This document shows, piece by piece, positions 18,901-27,105 of a stretch of DNA of 64,000 bases (position 1 is the first letter of the stretch; every line of letters starts with the position of its first letter). A program made the position numbers and the translations under genes. Source of the stretch: Coralliovum pocilloporae (GTDB lineage: Bacteria > Pseudomonadota > Alphaproteobacteria > Rhizobiales > Cohaesibacteraceae); NCBI RefSeq assembly GCF_030845175.1, contig NZ_CP132542.1, forward strand, positions 2,577,501 to 2,641,500, read 5' to 3'. The notes beneath the pieces are model-generated. The model did not search any database. It saw only the letters and a list, made by a program, of their open reading frames with translations, and was not told where the DNA came from.

Positions 18901-18932
18901 AGTGCTGCCTCAACAGTGCTGCCTCAATAGTG
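18901..18932. repeat. 14-bp tandem repeat downstream of rnhB
   Basis: AGTGCTGCCTCAAC at 18901-18914 and AGTGCTGCCTCAAT at 18915-18928, followed by a partial third AGTG. It lies immediately 3' of the RNase HII stop codon. No function seen. Confidence 0.7.
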
Positions 18933-19658
18933 TTAACCGTCATGCAGCGCCTTTGCCAGCGCTTCTGCACGGGCAACCGGGGCAAAGCTGAGCCGGTGGC
19001 AGGGCGATGGGCCAAGCCGTTCGAGCGCCTCTCGGTGCATTTTCGTGCCATAGCCCATATGCCTGCCCAACCCGTAACCGGGATAGAACTGCTCGAGCTG
19101 TTCCATCATTCTGTCACGGGTAACCTTGGCAATGATGGAGGCGGCGGCAATCGACAGGGACCGACCGTCGCCCTTGATAATGGCTGATCCGGGGCAGGGA
19201 AGGCCAGGCGGGATATCTCGCCCGTCAATCAGTGCCGCTGATGTCGGGAGGGCCAGGGCGGCAACAGACCGGCTCATTGCCTGTAAGGTTGCCGCGCGAA
19301 TATTCAGCCGGTCAATGGTTGCCGGTGCGGCAGAGCAGACGGATATGGCGAGGGCGGCTTCGGTTACCGCATCAAACAGCGCGTCCCGTTTGGTCGCAGA
19401 TAGCTTCTTTGAATCGTCAAGACCATCTGGAATGGCTTTGGGGTCGAGAATAACCGCTGCCGTGACCACAGGGCCGGCCAGAGGGCCGCGCCCGGCCTCA
19501 TCGACCCCTGCGACATGGCCGCCATGTCTGGTAATTGCATCAGCCTCCAACTGATAAGTTGGCTCGTCCGGTTCCGGAAACAGGTCCCCGTGATCAGGAG
19601 GCTGATGAGAGGAACGGCGTGTGTGTTGTCCTGTCTTGCGCGATGACGGCATGGGCAA
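18933..19658 (-). CDS. rnhB: Ribonuclease HII
   Basis: 241 residues. RNase HII removes ribonucleotides misincorporated in DNA. Core motifs: [14 protein letters not shown] with the DE pair, [22 protein letters not shown] and [15 protein letters not shown], then [11 protein letters not shown]. The first 45 residues are a hydrophilic extension rich in Ser, Arg and Pro that is not part of the fold; an internal start cannot be excluded. The gene ends at an unusual 14-bp tandem repeat. Confidence 0.96.
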   Translation of the reverse strand: MPMPSSRKTGQHTRRSSHQPPDHGDLFPEPDEPTYQLEADAITRHGGHVAGVDEAGRGPLAGPVVTAAVILDPKAIPDGLDDSKKLSATKRDALFDAVTEAALAISVCSAAPATIDRLNIRAATLQAMSRSVAALALPTSAALIDGRDIPPGLPCPGSAIIKGDGRSLSIAAASIIAKVTRDRMMEQLEQFYPGYGLGRHMGYGTKMHREALERLGPSPCHRLSFAPVARAEALAKALHDG

Positions 19659-19739
19659 TCCAATGATCAGAAGTCATTGACCTCAAGCCTATAGCGTCCC
19701 CAAAGGTCTTGGGAAAGGGGTGTCTTTCATTCCGGAACC

Positions 19740-20375
19740 TTATGTTCCCAAAGCGACGCTGACGGCGATGACCACAAGCAGAAGGGCAGCGGTCAGGTCA
19801 AAGATAGTGCTGGCCCGACCACTGCTTATGCGTCCCAGGGCGCTGGCGGCAATGGCGTAACCGGCCAGAATGGGCGCTTCAACCAGCAGGGAAACAAGGC
19901 CCAGCAGCACGAATTGCCAGAGGACGGGTTCGGACGGGTCGACGAATTGTGGAATAATGGAGAGGAAGATGACCAGATTCTTCACACTGGATGCCTGAAC
20001 CAGAAAGGCCTTGAAGAAATCGGCCCAGAGTCCGGCCCGACGGGACACAACGGACCTGTCGGAGGTGACATAATGCTCATTCTCGCCCTTGCGGACGACA
20101 TCTCTGACAATCTCGTATGCCATCCACAACAGATAGGCGCATCCGGCAATCTTCAGGCCGGTAAACAAGGCAGAGGAGGAGACCAGCAGCGCCCCGAGGC
20201 CGACGGCTGACAAGATGAAATAGAGCGTGTTGGCCGCCATGATCCCCATCATCGACGCAAAAGCTGCCGAGCCGGACTTGTGCAGGGCCTGGGAGACGAC
20301 CAGAAGCACGGCAGGACCGGGGGAAAGGCTCAGGAAAAATTCGGTAATCGCAAACAGCAGCAGGGACTGGGACAT
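19740..20375 (-). CDS. LysE/RhtB-family amino acid exporter
   Basis: 211 residues with about six membrane helices. The N-terminus MSQSLLLFAITEFFLSLSPG, ending in SPGPAVLL, is the family signature. LysE/RhtB proteins export basic amino acids, homoserine, threonine or related metabolites. Start 20375 was chosen because GGAG lies 8 bp upstream and the family begins here; an in-frame start 54 codons further upstream would add a non-homologous leader. The substrate is unknown. A second LysE-type gene occurs at 26429. Confidence 0.92.
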   Translation of the reverse strand: MSQSLLLFAITEFFLSLSPGPAVLLVVSQALHKSGSAAFASMMGIMAANTLYFILSAVGLGALLVSSSALFTGLKIAGCAYLLWMAYEIVRDVVRKGENEHYVTSDRSVVSRRAGLWADFFKAFLVQASSVKNLVIFLSIIPQFVDPSEPVLWQFVLLGLVSLLVEAPILAGYAIAASALGRISSGRASTIFDLTAALLLVVIAVSVALGT

Positions 20376-20786
20376 GACGAGACTCCGACTGCAGACCTTC
20401 TGCACGAGGAAAACCTGATTTGCAATCTGAGTTTGTCGTGTGCCGGTATGAGATGAATGCTTGACTTTGACCGGCAAGTCATTGATAGGTGGCGGCGCTA
20501 TCGCATGGCTGACGCGTGAGCAGCATTTTTTAAACATCGCGATTGGTATGGAAAGCAGAGGCTTTCCGCTGAAACGCCCGGATCGGTTTTGAAACCATCC
20601 TTGGCGCTCTTCCCGGTTCCCAGATCACGCGGGGTGCTGACGACCGACTGAGAGCCCGATGTCTTTCGGGGGCAGTCTGGGTCGCAACCGCAGCAGTTTA
20701 TGCCCGACTGATGGCCGGACCTGATCTGCATTGTTTTGATACATTTGGAACGGTCACGATGGTGACGGTTTCCGAAAGGACGTGCT
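20376..20786. other. 411-bp divergent intergenic region before helicase gene
   Basis: Contains the promoters of the divergent LysE and helicase genes. RNA helicase genes of this type often have long 5' leaders in cold regulation, which is only a possibility here. An AAAGGA ribosome site ends the region. No confident operator or RNA element was recognised. Confidence 0.4.
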
Positions 20787-22457
20787 TTGTCACATTTCGA
20801 TACGCTGGGCCTCTCGTCCAGCCTGCTCAAGACCGTTGCCGGGCTTGGCTTTGATACCCCGACCCCAATTCAGCGCGAAGCGATCCCGCTTGTTCTTGAG
20901 GGCCATGACATTATGGGCCTCGCCCAGACCGGAACCGGCAAGACAGCCGCCTTCGGCCTGCCGCTTGTGCATAAGCTGGTTGAAGAGCATCAGCGCCCTG
21001 AGCCGAAAACAGCCCGTGCTCTGATCCTGGCACCGACCCGTGAACTGGTGAACCAGATTGGTGCAAACCTGCGCTCTTACGTCAAGCGGACACCGCTGCG
21101 TGTGGAGCAGATCATCGGTGGTGCTTCCATCGCCGGTCAGTGTCGCCGGATGGAGCGTGGTGCTGATATTCTGGTGGCCACACCGGGTCGCCTGCTTGAT
21201 CTGGTGGACCGTCGGGCCATCACTCTGGACAAGACCACCTTTCTGGTGCTCGATGAAGCTGACCAGATGCTGGATCTGGGCTTCATCCACTCTCTCAGAA
21301 AGATTGCCAAACTTCTGGCCAGACCGCGCCAGACCCTTCTGTTTTCCGCAACCATGCCGAAGCAGATGGAAGATCTGTCCCGCAGCTATCTGACCGATCC
21401 GGTCCGGATCGAGGTGAGCCCTCCGGGCAAGGCAGCTGACAAGATCCGTCAGTCGGTGCATTTCGTTCACGCACGCGGCAAACCTGACCTGCTGAAACGG
21501 TGCCTGTCCGAGCGCAAGGATGCCCTGTCTCTGGTGTTCGCCCGCACCAAGCATGGTGCCGAAAAGCTGATGAAACTGCTTGTCGCCAGTGGCTTCAAGG
21601 CCAGCTCTGTTCATGGCAACAAGAGCCAGGGCCAGCGTGAGCGGGCCATTCAGGCCTTCCGTGATGGCAATGTCCGGGTGCTGGTGGCAACCGACGTGGC
21701 AGCCCGTGGGATTGATATTCCCGGCGTGACCCACGTCTATAACTACAATCTGCCGGAAGTGCCGGATATCTATGTGCACCGGATTGGCCGCACAGCGCGC
21801 GCCGGTGCGGATGGCGAGGCAATTGCCTTCTGTGCGCCGGAAGAAAAGAAACTGCTGCGTTCTGTGGAACGGCTGATGAAGATGGGCATTCCCATCGCCA
21901 GCGGTCATCACGTGATCGAGGGCACCGAGAATGCTCAGCAGGCAGATGCCGAAGACGCGTTTGGAGATTTCCGCCCGGAAGGTCGGCTTGAAGGTCGGTC
22001 TGAACGCCGCCAGGAGCGTTCTCCGCGTCGCAAACCTCAAGGTAAGACCCAGGGTAAGGCGCAGGGTAAACCCCGTTCCAAGGACAAGACGCGCAGCAAA
22101 TCCCAGGGTCAGGGTCAGGCTCAGGGCAAACCCAGAGGCAAGGCTCCGAACAGAGACCAGGATCGCTATCAGGACAGCGCCTTTGATACCGCCCAGAACC
22201 GTGCTCCCAGCCGTACTCAGAACCGGTCTGATGACAGGTCTGAAGGCGAGCGCGAGTTCACACGCCGTCCCCGCAAGGCGAAAGTCGCAGGTGGTAAACC
22301 TGATAACCGTCCAAAGAAACGGACAAAGTCAGGAAAAGACGGCTCCGGTCGCCCTGCAGGGAAGTTCACCGGCAAACCGGCAGGAAAACGCCGCGGCCCG
22401 GCCAATGACAACCCCAGAGCCAATGGCGGCAATCGGCCTGAGCGCAAGGCATCCTGA
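20787..22457 (+). CDS. DEAD-box RNA helicase, RhlE-like
   Basis: 556 residues. The helicase core (about 1-375) shows the Q motif (GFDTPTPIQREAI), AQTGTGKT, PTRELVNQI, TPGRLL, the DEAD box (VLDEADQML), SAT, VATDVAARGIDIPG and HRIGRTARAG. The order and wording fit RhlE-type helicases of ribosome assembly and RNA decay. The tail from about 385 is a long low-complexity basic region rich in Gln, Gly, Lys, Arg and Ser, likely an RNA-binding tail. The start is a TTG at 20787 with AAAGGA 6 bp upstream. A strong terminator follows at 22490-22521. Confidence 0.94.
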   Translation: MSHFDTLGLSSSLLKTVAGLGFDTPTPIQREAIPLVLEGHDIMGLAQTGTGKTAAFGLPLVHKLVEEHQRPEPKTARALILAPTRELVNQIGANLRSYVKRTPLRVEQIIGGASIAGQCRRMERGADILVATPGRLLDLVDRRAITLDKTTFLVLDEADQMLDLGFIHSLRKIAKLLARPRQTLLFSATMPKQMEDLSRSYLTDPVRIEVSPPGKAADKIRQSVHFVHARGKPDLLKRCLSERKDALSLVFARTKHGAEKLMKLLVASGFKASSVHGNKSQGQRERAIQAFRDGNVRVLVATDVAARGIDIPGVTHVYNYNLPEVPDIYVHRIGRTARAGADGEAIAFCAPEEKKLLRSVERLMKMGIPIASGHHVIEGTENAQQADAEDAFGDFRPEGRLEGRSERRQERSPRRKPQGKTQGKAQGKPRSKDKTRSKSQGQGQAQGKPRGKAPNRDQDRYQDSAFDTAQNRAPSRTQNRSDDRSEGEREFTRRPRKAKVAGGKPDNRPKKRTKSGKDGSGRPAGKFTGKPAGKRRGPANDNPRANGGNRPERKAS

Positions 22458-22489
22458 CGGATATCTGTCGATGCATGGATGATATCAGA

Positions 22490-22521
22490 GGCCCGGCGGG
22501 ATGCTCCTGTCGGGTCTTTTT
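22490..22521 (+). terminator. Intrinsic terminator after helicase gene
   Basis: GGCCCGGCGGGA (22490-22501) pairs, with some G-U pairs, with TCCTGTCGGGTC (22505-22516) around TGC, followed by TTTTT. Confidence 0.85.
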
Positions 22522-22656
22522 GTGCGCGCATGCCTGTTTGAGGGAGCTCTGACATTAATCTCTGCAGGCGGTGAAGAACGATTTTTTCTGTGTTCTAATG
22601 TCTTTTCCCGTTAGGGTTGTGAAAACGTGTCACGCAGAGTTTCTTAAAGGTGTTTG

Positions 22657-23286
22657 ATGTTACGATTTGATCATATGACAGTGATAGCGCCGACGCTCGG
22701 TGAGGGTATTGATTATGTTGGTGATTGTCTTGGTATCAGCTTGATAAACGGAGCCTCCCATATTGATATGGGCACACACAACAGGCGGGTCAGGTTGGGC
22801 ACAGACTGCTATCTCGAAGTCATCGCCATTGATGCCGATGCCCAATCACCGATGACACCGCGATGGTTCGGTCTTGATCAGGTTGACACGGTTCGATCTG
22901 ACTGGGCTGAAGGGCGTCGCCTGAGAGGCTGGGTTGCGAGAACCCGAGACATGGAGAACCTGCTTTCAGCGCACGGTCAGTATCTCGGTCAGAAACGATG
23001 GCTTGAGAACGATTTCTATTTCGCTGTTCCCGAGGACGGCTCGCTGCCCATGGATGGGGTTTTACCTTCTGTCATTGATATGGGAGACGAACCTCCAACC
23101 GCTGCGGGGCTTGAGGACCAGGGAATTCGGCTTTTGGAATTCGTTCTGGAACACCCCGAGCCATCCAGGGTTTTGGCGCTTTACAGCGCAATGGATGTCA
23201 TCAATCCTCCCAAGGTGAGGCAAGGCGACAGTCCTGCGTATTTTGCACAGTTTGACACGCCCCGAGGCATCAGGACACTACGATAA
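22657..23286 (+). CDS. Glyoxalase-like domain protein (VOC superfamily)
   Basis: 209 residues. It starts MLRFDHMTVIAPTLGEGIDY with the first metal-ligand-type His, followed by HNRRVRLGTDCYLEVIAID, the expected beta-strand with Glu, as in the Glyoxalase_3 family. The second half is a diverged repeat. Such proteins bind a divalent metal and act on small carbonyl or aromatic compounds, but no substrate can be assigned. ATG 22657 follows an AAAGG site by 6 bp; a TTG one codon upstream is less likely. It converges with the radical SAM gene. Confidence 0.82.
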   Translation: MLRFDHMTVIAPTLGEGIDYVGDCLGISLINGASHIDMGTHNRRVRLGTDCYLEVIAIDADAQSPMTPRWFGLDQVDTVRSDWAEGRRLRGWVARTRDMENLLSAHGQYLGQKRWLENDFYFAVPEDGSLPMDGVLPSVIDMGDEPPTAAGLEDQGIRLLEFVLEHPEPSRVLALYSAMDVINPPKVRQGDSPAYFAQFDTPRGIRTLR

Positions 23287-23324
23287 GTGTTCTCTCTTTT
23301 CTCCGCCGGGGGTCGCTTTGTTCT

Positions 23325-24539
23325 TCAAAACAGATCAAGTTGCTCCCCTGCGACTCTTGGCCTTGTGAAACTATCTGAAGACAGGCGTCTTCGCATGCGG
23401 TTGAGGCCGAGGCGTTTCACGGCGAGGGTGAAACGGTTGCGGATGGTTTCGGCATAGGGGCCCTGGCCGCGCATTCGGCGACCAAATGTGGAATCGTAAT
23501 CCTGACCGCCGCGCATGGATTTGAGCAGGGACAGCACGTGCCTGTACTTGTCCGGATAATGGGTCAGCAGCCAGTCCCGGAAAATCTCGCTTACCTCAAG
23601 AGGGAGGCGCAGGAGGATATACCCGGCTTCCTGCGCGCCGGCTTCTCTGGCTGCCTCAAGAATGCTTTCAAGCTCGGCATCATTCAGGGCAGGGACCATG
23701 GGAGCTGCGAGAACAGCGGTTGGAATACCCGCATCAGAGAGGGCCTGCAGGGTTTCCAACCGCCGTTCGGGGGCCGCGGCGCGAGGTTCCATGGCACGGT
23801 GCAGTTTGCGGTCAAGAGTGGTGACGGAGACGGCCACCTTGACCAGATTGCGTTCAGCCATGCGGCTCAGAATGTCGATATCGCGCTGGATCAGTGCTGA
23901 CTTGGTTACAATGCCCACCGGGTGATTGCAGGCGTCCAGCACCTCCAGCACGTCCCGCATGATGCGGTATTGCTTTTCGATGGGCTGATAGGGGTCTGTA
24001 TTGGTGCCAATCGCCAGAGTCTTCGGCTGGTATTTCGGATGGGCCAGTTCCTTTTCCAGAAGCCGGGCCGCATCCGGTTTGGCAAACAGGCGCGTTTCAA
24101 AATCAAGCCCCGGCGACAGGCCCATATAGGCGTGGGTCGGGCGGGCGAAGCAGTAGGAACAGCCATGTTCGCAACCCCGATAGGGATTGATTGACCGGTC
24201 AAAGGGAATGTCTGGCGAGTCATTCCGGGTGATGATCTTTTTTGGCTTTTCAATCTGCACATCGGTGCGGATAGGGAGAGCATCCTCGTCCGGACCCCAG
24301 CCGTCATCAAAGGCAACACGCGTCTCTGATTCATAGCGCCCGGATTGATTGGCAACAGCCCCCCGCCCGCGCCGGAAATCGGCAGAGATCCGTGTGTCTT
24401 CAGGAGCCCTGAACTCAGGCATATCCGGTTCGCGGGTTCCGGAGCCAGATATCTGGGCGTCAGATACCCGCGCACCTGGCGCTCCTGAAGTAGCGACAGA
24501 CGGCTCCCTGTCCGAACTGCGAAATGCAGATTGGCGCAT
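23325..24539 (-). CDS. PA0069-family radical SAM protein, probable SOS gene
   Basis: 404 residues. After a variable N-terminal about 110 residues, the radical SAM core begins with NPYRGCEHGCSYCFARPTH, where the CxxxCxxC cysteines bind a 4Fe-4S cluster. Other family landmarks are GTNTDPYQPIEKQYRIMR and SVTTLDRKLHRAMEPRAAAP. It is related to SplB-type photoproduct lyases at low level, and the family reaction is not established. The promoter region carries two alphaproteobacterial LexA boxes (24547-24561 and 24586-24600), so DNA-damage control and a role in repair are plausible. Function is inference from the regulation and family resemblance. Confidence 0.9.
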   Translation of the reverse strand: MRQSAFRSSDREPSVATSGAPGARVSDAQISGSGTREPDMPEFRAPEDTRISADFRRGRGAVANQSGRYESETRVAFDDGWGPDEDALPIRTDVQIEKPKKIITRNDSPDIPFDRSINPYRGCEHGCSYCFARPTHAYMGLSPGLDFETRLFAKPDAARLLEKELAHPKYQPKTLAIGTNTDPYQPIEKQYRIMRDVLEVLDACNHPVGIVTKSALIQRDIDILSRMAERNLVKVAVSVTTLDRKLHRAMEPRAAAPERRLETLQALSDAGIPTAVLAAPMVPALNDAELESILEAAREAGAQEAGYILLRLPLEVSEIFRDWLLTHYPDKYRHVLSLLKSMRGGQDYDSTFGRRMRGQGPYAETIRNRFTLAVKRLGLNRMRRRLSSDSFTRPRVAGEQLDLF

Positions 24540-24546
24540 GATTTTT

Positions 24547-24600
24547 GTTCCTGTATTGTTCTTATTCAGATTAGTGAGTTAATAAGAACATATCAAGAAC
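24547..24600 (-). promoter_or_regulatory. Promoter with two LexA (SOS) boxes
   Basis: On the plus strand, GTTC-N7-GTTC occurs at 24547-24561 and GAAC-N7-GAAC at 24586-24600; both are exact matches to the LexA box known in alphaproteobacteria. Reading the minus strand, a candidate -35 TTGATA (24596-24591) lies inside the distal box, and 17 bp further is a weaker candidate -10 TAATCT (24573-24568). The proximal box would cover the transcription start. The arrangement points to repression of the radical SAM gene by LexA. Confidence 0.75.
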
Positions 24601-24683
24601 AAATAAGATGCTATCCAATCTGGAATATGTTGCGGTGCAAAAAATCCTATGGTGTGGCTGGGAAAGCATGATAAAACCCGCTC

Positions 24684-25373
24684 ATGCTGTCTGTTGTTAT
24701 ACCTACGCTGAATGCTGGAAAGATCTTGCCACAGACCCTGTCGGCACTTGTGCCGGGGGCAGTTGCCGGGCTCGTGTCCCAGGTGATCATCGCCGATGGC
24801 GGGTCTGGTGATAACACCCATGCGGTGTCTGATGATGCCGGATGTGACTGGCTGAATGCGCCAGAGGGCCGGGGCAGTCAGCTGGCTGCAGCAGCCGAGC
24901 TGGCCCGCGGAGACTGGCTGCTGTTTCTGCATGCGGATACGGTTCTCTCAGAAGGCTGGATTCGGGAGGTCGAGCATTTTATCGAGCGGGCCGAACGAAA
25001 TGACCAAACAGACCGTGCTGCCTATTTCCGCTTTGCCCTTGATGATCTCGGTGGCAAGGCCCGCTTGTTGGAAAAGATTGTTGCTCTCCGCTGTGCGCTG
25101 TTTGCCCTGCCATATGGCGATCAGGGGCTCCTGATCCACAAGCAGACTTATCGGGCGCTTGGCGGTTTCCGCTCCGTGCCGCTGATGGAGGATGTGGACC
25201 TTGTCCGCCGGGTGGGGCGCAGCCGCCTTTACGGGCTGAGGACAGAAGCGATTACCAGCGCAGTGCGCTATCGCAAGAACGGTTTCCTGCCCCGCATGAT
25301 GAGGAATATCGTCTGCCTGTCGCTCTATTATCTCGGCGTTCCACCCCGTCATATCAAAAGGCTCTACGGGTGA
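24684..25373 (+). CDS. TIGR04283-family glycosyltransferase
   Basis: 229 residues with a GT2 fold. N-terminal SVVIPTLNAGKILPQTL, the sugar-nucleotide motif IIADGGSGDNT, the DxD-like element LFLHADTVLSEGW, and GDQGLLIHK with the acceptor motif LMEDVDLVRRV. This subfamily often sits beside the TIGR04282 nucleotidyltransferase-like protein, as here, where the stop codon overlaps the next start by 4 bp (GTGA). The saccharide product is unknown. The gene is divergent from the SOS promoter, at a distance of about 80 bp. Confidence 0.9.
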   Translation: MLSVVIPTLNAGKILPQTLSALVPGAVAGLVSQVIIADGGSGDNTHAVSDDAGCDWLNAPEGRGSQLAAAAELARGDWLLFLHADTVLSEGWIREVEHFIERAERNDQTDRAAYFRFALDDLGGKARLLEKIVALRCALFALPYGDQGLLIHKQTYRALGGFRSVPLMEDVDLVRRVGRSRLYGLRTEAITSAVRYRKNGFLPRMMRNIVCLSLYYLGVPPRHIKRLYG

Positions 25374-25981
25374 TCCGCAATCAGCTCGTCATCATGGTCA
25401 AGGCTCCGCGCATGGGGCTGGTGAAGACCCGCTTGAGCCGTGGCATCGGCGCGAGTGAGGCGCTGCGCTTTTACAGAACGGCAACGGGCAATCTGATCCG
25501 GCGGCTGGGCAGGGATGGGCGTTGGCAGACACATCTGGCAATCGCTCCGGATAGAGACCTGCAAAGCCCGGTCTGGCCGGATCACGTACGGCGAATGAGC
25601 CAGGGGCAGGGGGACCTCGGTGCCCGCATGCAGCATGTGTTTGACAGTCTGCCAGCCGGGCCAGTGGTGATTGTCGGCTCGGATATTCCCGGCATCAGTG
25701 CGGATCACATAGACACCGCATTCCGCGCGCTGGGGCAATCCGATGTGGTGATTGGTCCTGCACTGGATGGTGGTTACTGGCTGATCGGCCAGAAGCGCAG
25801 GCCAACGGTTCTCTCCCTGTTCGATGGGGTGCGCTGGTCGTCTGAAACAACGCTGGATGACACGCTGGCCAATGCGCGCCAGGCATCTGTTGCCCGGCTC
25901 GAGCCTCTGCCGGATGTGGATGAGGCTGAAGATTACAAGGCCTGGCGCGCGCAGAAGCCTGGCTATCTCTGCCGCTTCTGA
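25370..25981 (+). CDS. TIGR04282 / DUF2064 family protein
   Basis: 203 residues, GTG start overlapping the preceding gene. VIMVKAPRMGLVKTRLSRGI matches the nucleotidyltransferase-like loop, and IVGSDIPGISADHIDTAF and GPALDGGYWLIG are typical of this GT-A-like family. It is nearly always paired with the TIGR04283 glycosyltransferase; translational coupling supports joint function. The reaction is not known. A long hairpin about 95 bp downstream may end the transcript. Confidence 0.9.
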   Translation: MIRNQLVIMVKAPRMGLVKTRLSRGIGASEALRFYRTATGNLIRRLGRDGRWQTHLAIAPDRDLQSPVWPDHVRRMSQGQGDLGARMQHVFDSLPAGPVVIVGSDIPGISADHIDTAFRALGQSDVVIGPALDGGYWLIGQKRRPTVLSLFDGVRWSSETTLDDTLANARQASVARLEPLPDVDEAEDYKAWRAQKPGYLCRF

Positions 25982-26026
25982 GTGTGGCACTCTCCGTTTA
26001 ATCTGTTGAAAAGCCTGTGAAAACAC

Positions 26027-26046
26027 AGTGGATAAGCTGTGGATAG
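26027..26046. promoter_or_regulatory. Two adjacent DnaA-box-like 9-mers
   Basis: AGTGGATAA (26027-26035) and TGTGGATAG (26038-26046) each differ by one base from the inverse DnaA box TGTGGATAA and are 2 bp apart. They lie in the non-coding 25982-26428 stretch. The significance is uncertain. Confidence 0.35.
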
Positions 26047-26075
26047 AGGCCGGATTCGCCCATCCATCGCCCGCT

Positions 26076-26119
26076 AAAGAGAGAGTCGGGCAGGGATATG
26101 TGAGCCCGTCTCTCTCTTT
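26076..26119. terminator. Long hairpin downstream of DUF2064 gene
   Basis: A 16-nt arm (26076-26091, AAAGAGAGAGTCGGGC) pairs at 15 of 16 positions with 26104-26119, with a 12-nt loop. There is no T-tract beyond the arm itself, which ends CTCTTT. It could act as a terminator for either strand. The rest of the 447-bp gap (25982-26428) shows no gene. Confidence 0.5.
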
Positions 26120-26428
26120 ATCGCGCGGCTGAGCGCGGGGAGAATAAGAAAAAAGCAGTCCCCGCTCTGAAGAGATGTGGTTCACACATGGACTGTCTCT
26201 GTTCCACCCACAGACTGTCGACCCGGACAAGCATAGTGCAGATCCAGGATCCAGTTTAGAGGGGGGTATATATGCAGGGCGCGACCTGGCGGGCATAAAC
26301 ACAGTGACCGGTGGCAAAGACCATCATAATAAATATGTCAATATTATTGACCTATTATATTTTCTCTGCTTCACTGCCTTTCTGGCCTGATATGGGGCCA
26401 TGTGCACCTGCTGAGAGGGGAGGTGGGT

Positions 26429-27031
26429 ATGTTTGATGCTGTGTTTCTTGCGCCTTTGTTTCTGTTTGCCTTTACGGCCTCTGCCACGCCGGGGCCGAAT
26501 GTGCTGATGCTGGCGGCCTCTGGTGTTAATTTTGGTTTCCGCCGGACCGTTCCTCATATGGCAGGCATTGTTATCGGTTTTCCAGTGATGATCGTGGCCG
26601 TCGGCCTGGGGCTGGGTGAGCTGTTCACGCGCTTTCCGCTTCTGCATCAGGTTCTGAAAGGGCTGGGTGCCGCCTATCTGTTATGGCTGGCATGGAAGAT
26701 AGCCAATGCCTCGTCGGTCAGCGGAGACAAGCAGGCGGCAAAGCCGTTCGGTTTCTTTCAGGCGGCGGGTTTTCAATGGGTCAATCCCAAAGCCTGGATC
26801 ATGGCCATCAGCGCCATTGCCGCCTTTGCCACACTGGAAGCCAGCTTTGCCGGGCAGGTGATGATGATTGCGCTGGTCTTCGGGCTGGTGGGCATCCCCT
26901 CGGTGATCATCTGGGCAGCGTTTGGAACCGGCATCCGCCGCTATCTCAAGTCAGATCGCCACCTGCGGCTTTTCAATCGCACCATGGCCCTTCTTCTGGT
27001 GGCCTCCCTGATACCGGCTTTCTGGCCCTGA
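26429..27031 (+). CDS. LysE-family translocator
   Basis: 200 residues, about six membrane helices. The signature ATPGPNVLMLAASG near the N-terminus and FQWVNPKAWIMAISAIAAF in the middle identify a LysE/RhtB-type exporter. ATG 26429 is preceded by GAGGGGAGG; an in-frame GTG at 26402 lies upstream of that site. Compared with the gene at 19740 it belongs to a different branch. The substrate is unknown. The KAP NTPase gene begins 74 bp downstream on the same strand. Confidence 0.92.
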   Translation: MFDAVFLAPLFLFAFTASATPGPNVLMLAASGVNFGFRRTVPHMAGIVIGFPVMIVAVGLGLGELFTRFPLLHQVLKGLGAAYLLWLAWKIANASSVSGDKQAAKPFGFFQAAGFQWVNPKAWIMAISAIAAFATLEASFAGQVMMIALVFGLVGIPSVIIWAAFGTGIRRYLKSDRHLRLFNRTMALLLVASLIPAFWP

Positions 27032-27105
27032 AGTGTACGTCATGTCGCTTGCAATCTCCCGCCCGGGTGCCCAAGATGGGGGCCGGGTTGGGGGAGTAAG
27101 CATCC

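Noticed and set aside
20790-22040. Long open frame of 416 codons on the minus strand
   Set aside because: Fully antisense to the DEAD-box helicase gene, whose motifs are unmistakable; no family resemblance and His/Gln-rich composition typical of a shadow frame.
26027-26119. Chromosomal or plasmid replication origin
   Set aside because: Only two imperfect DnaA boxes, no AT-rich unwinding region with several boxes and no origin-linked genes beside it.
25364-26317. 317-codon minus-strand frame
   Set aside because: Antisense to the DUF2064 gene and running through a hairpin region; no recognisable family.
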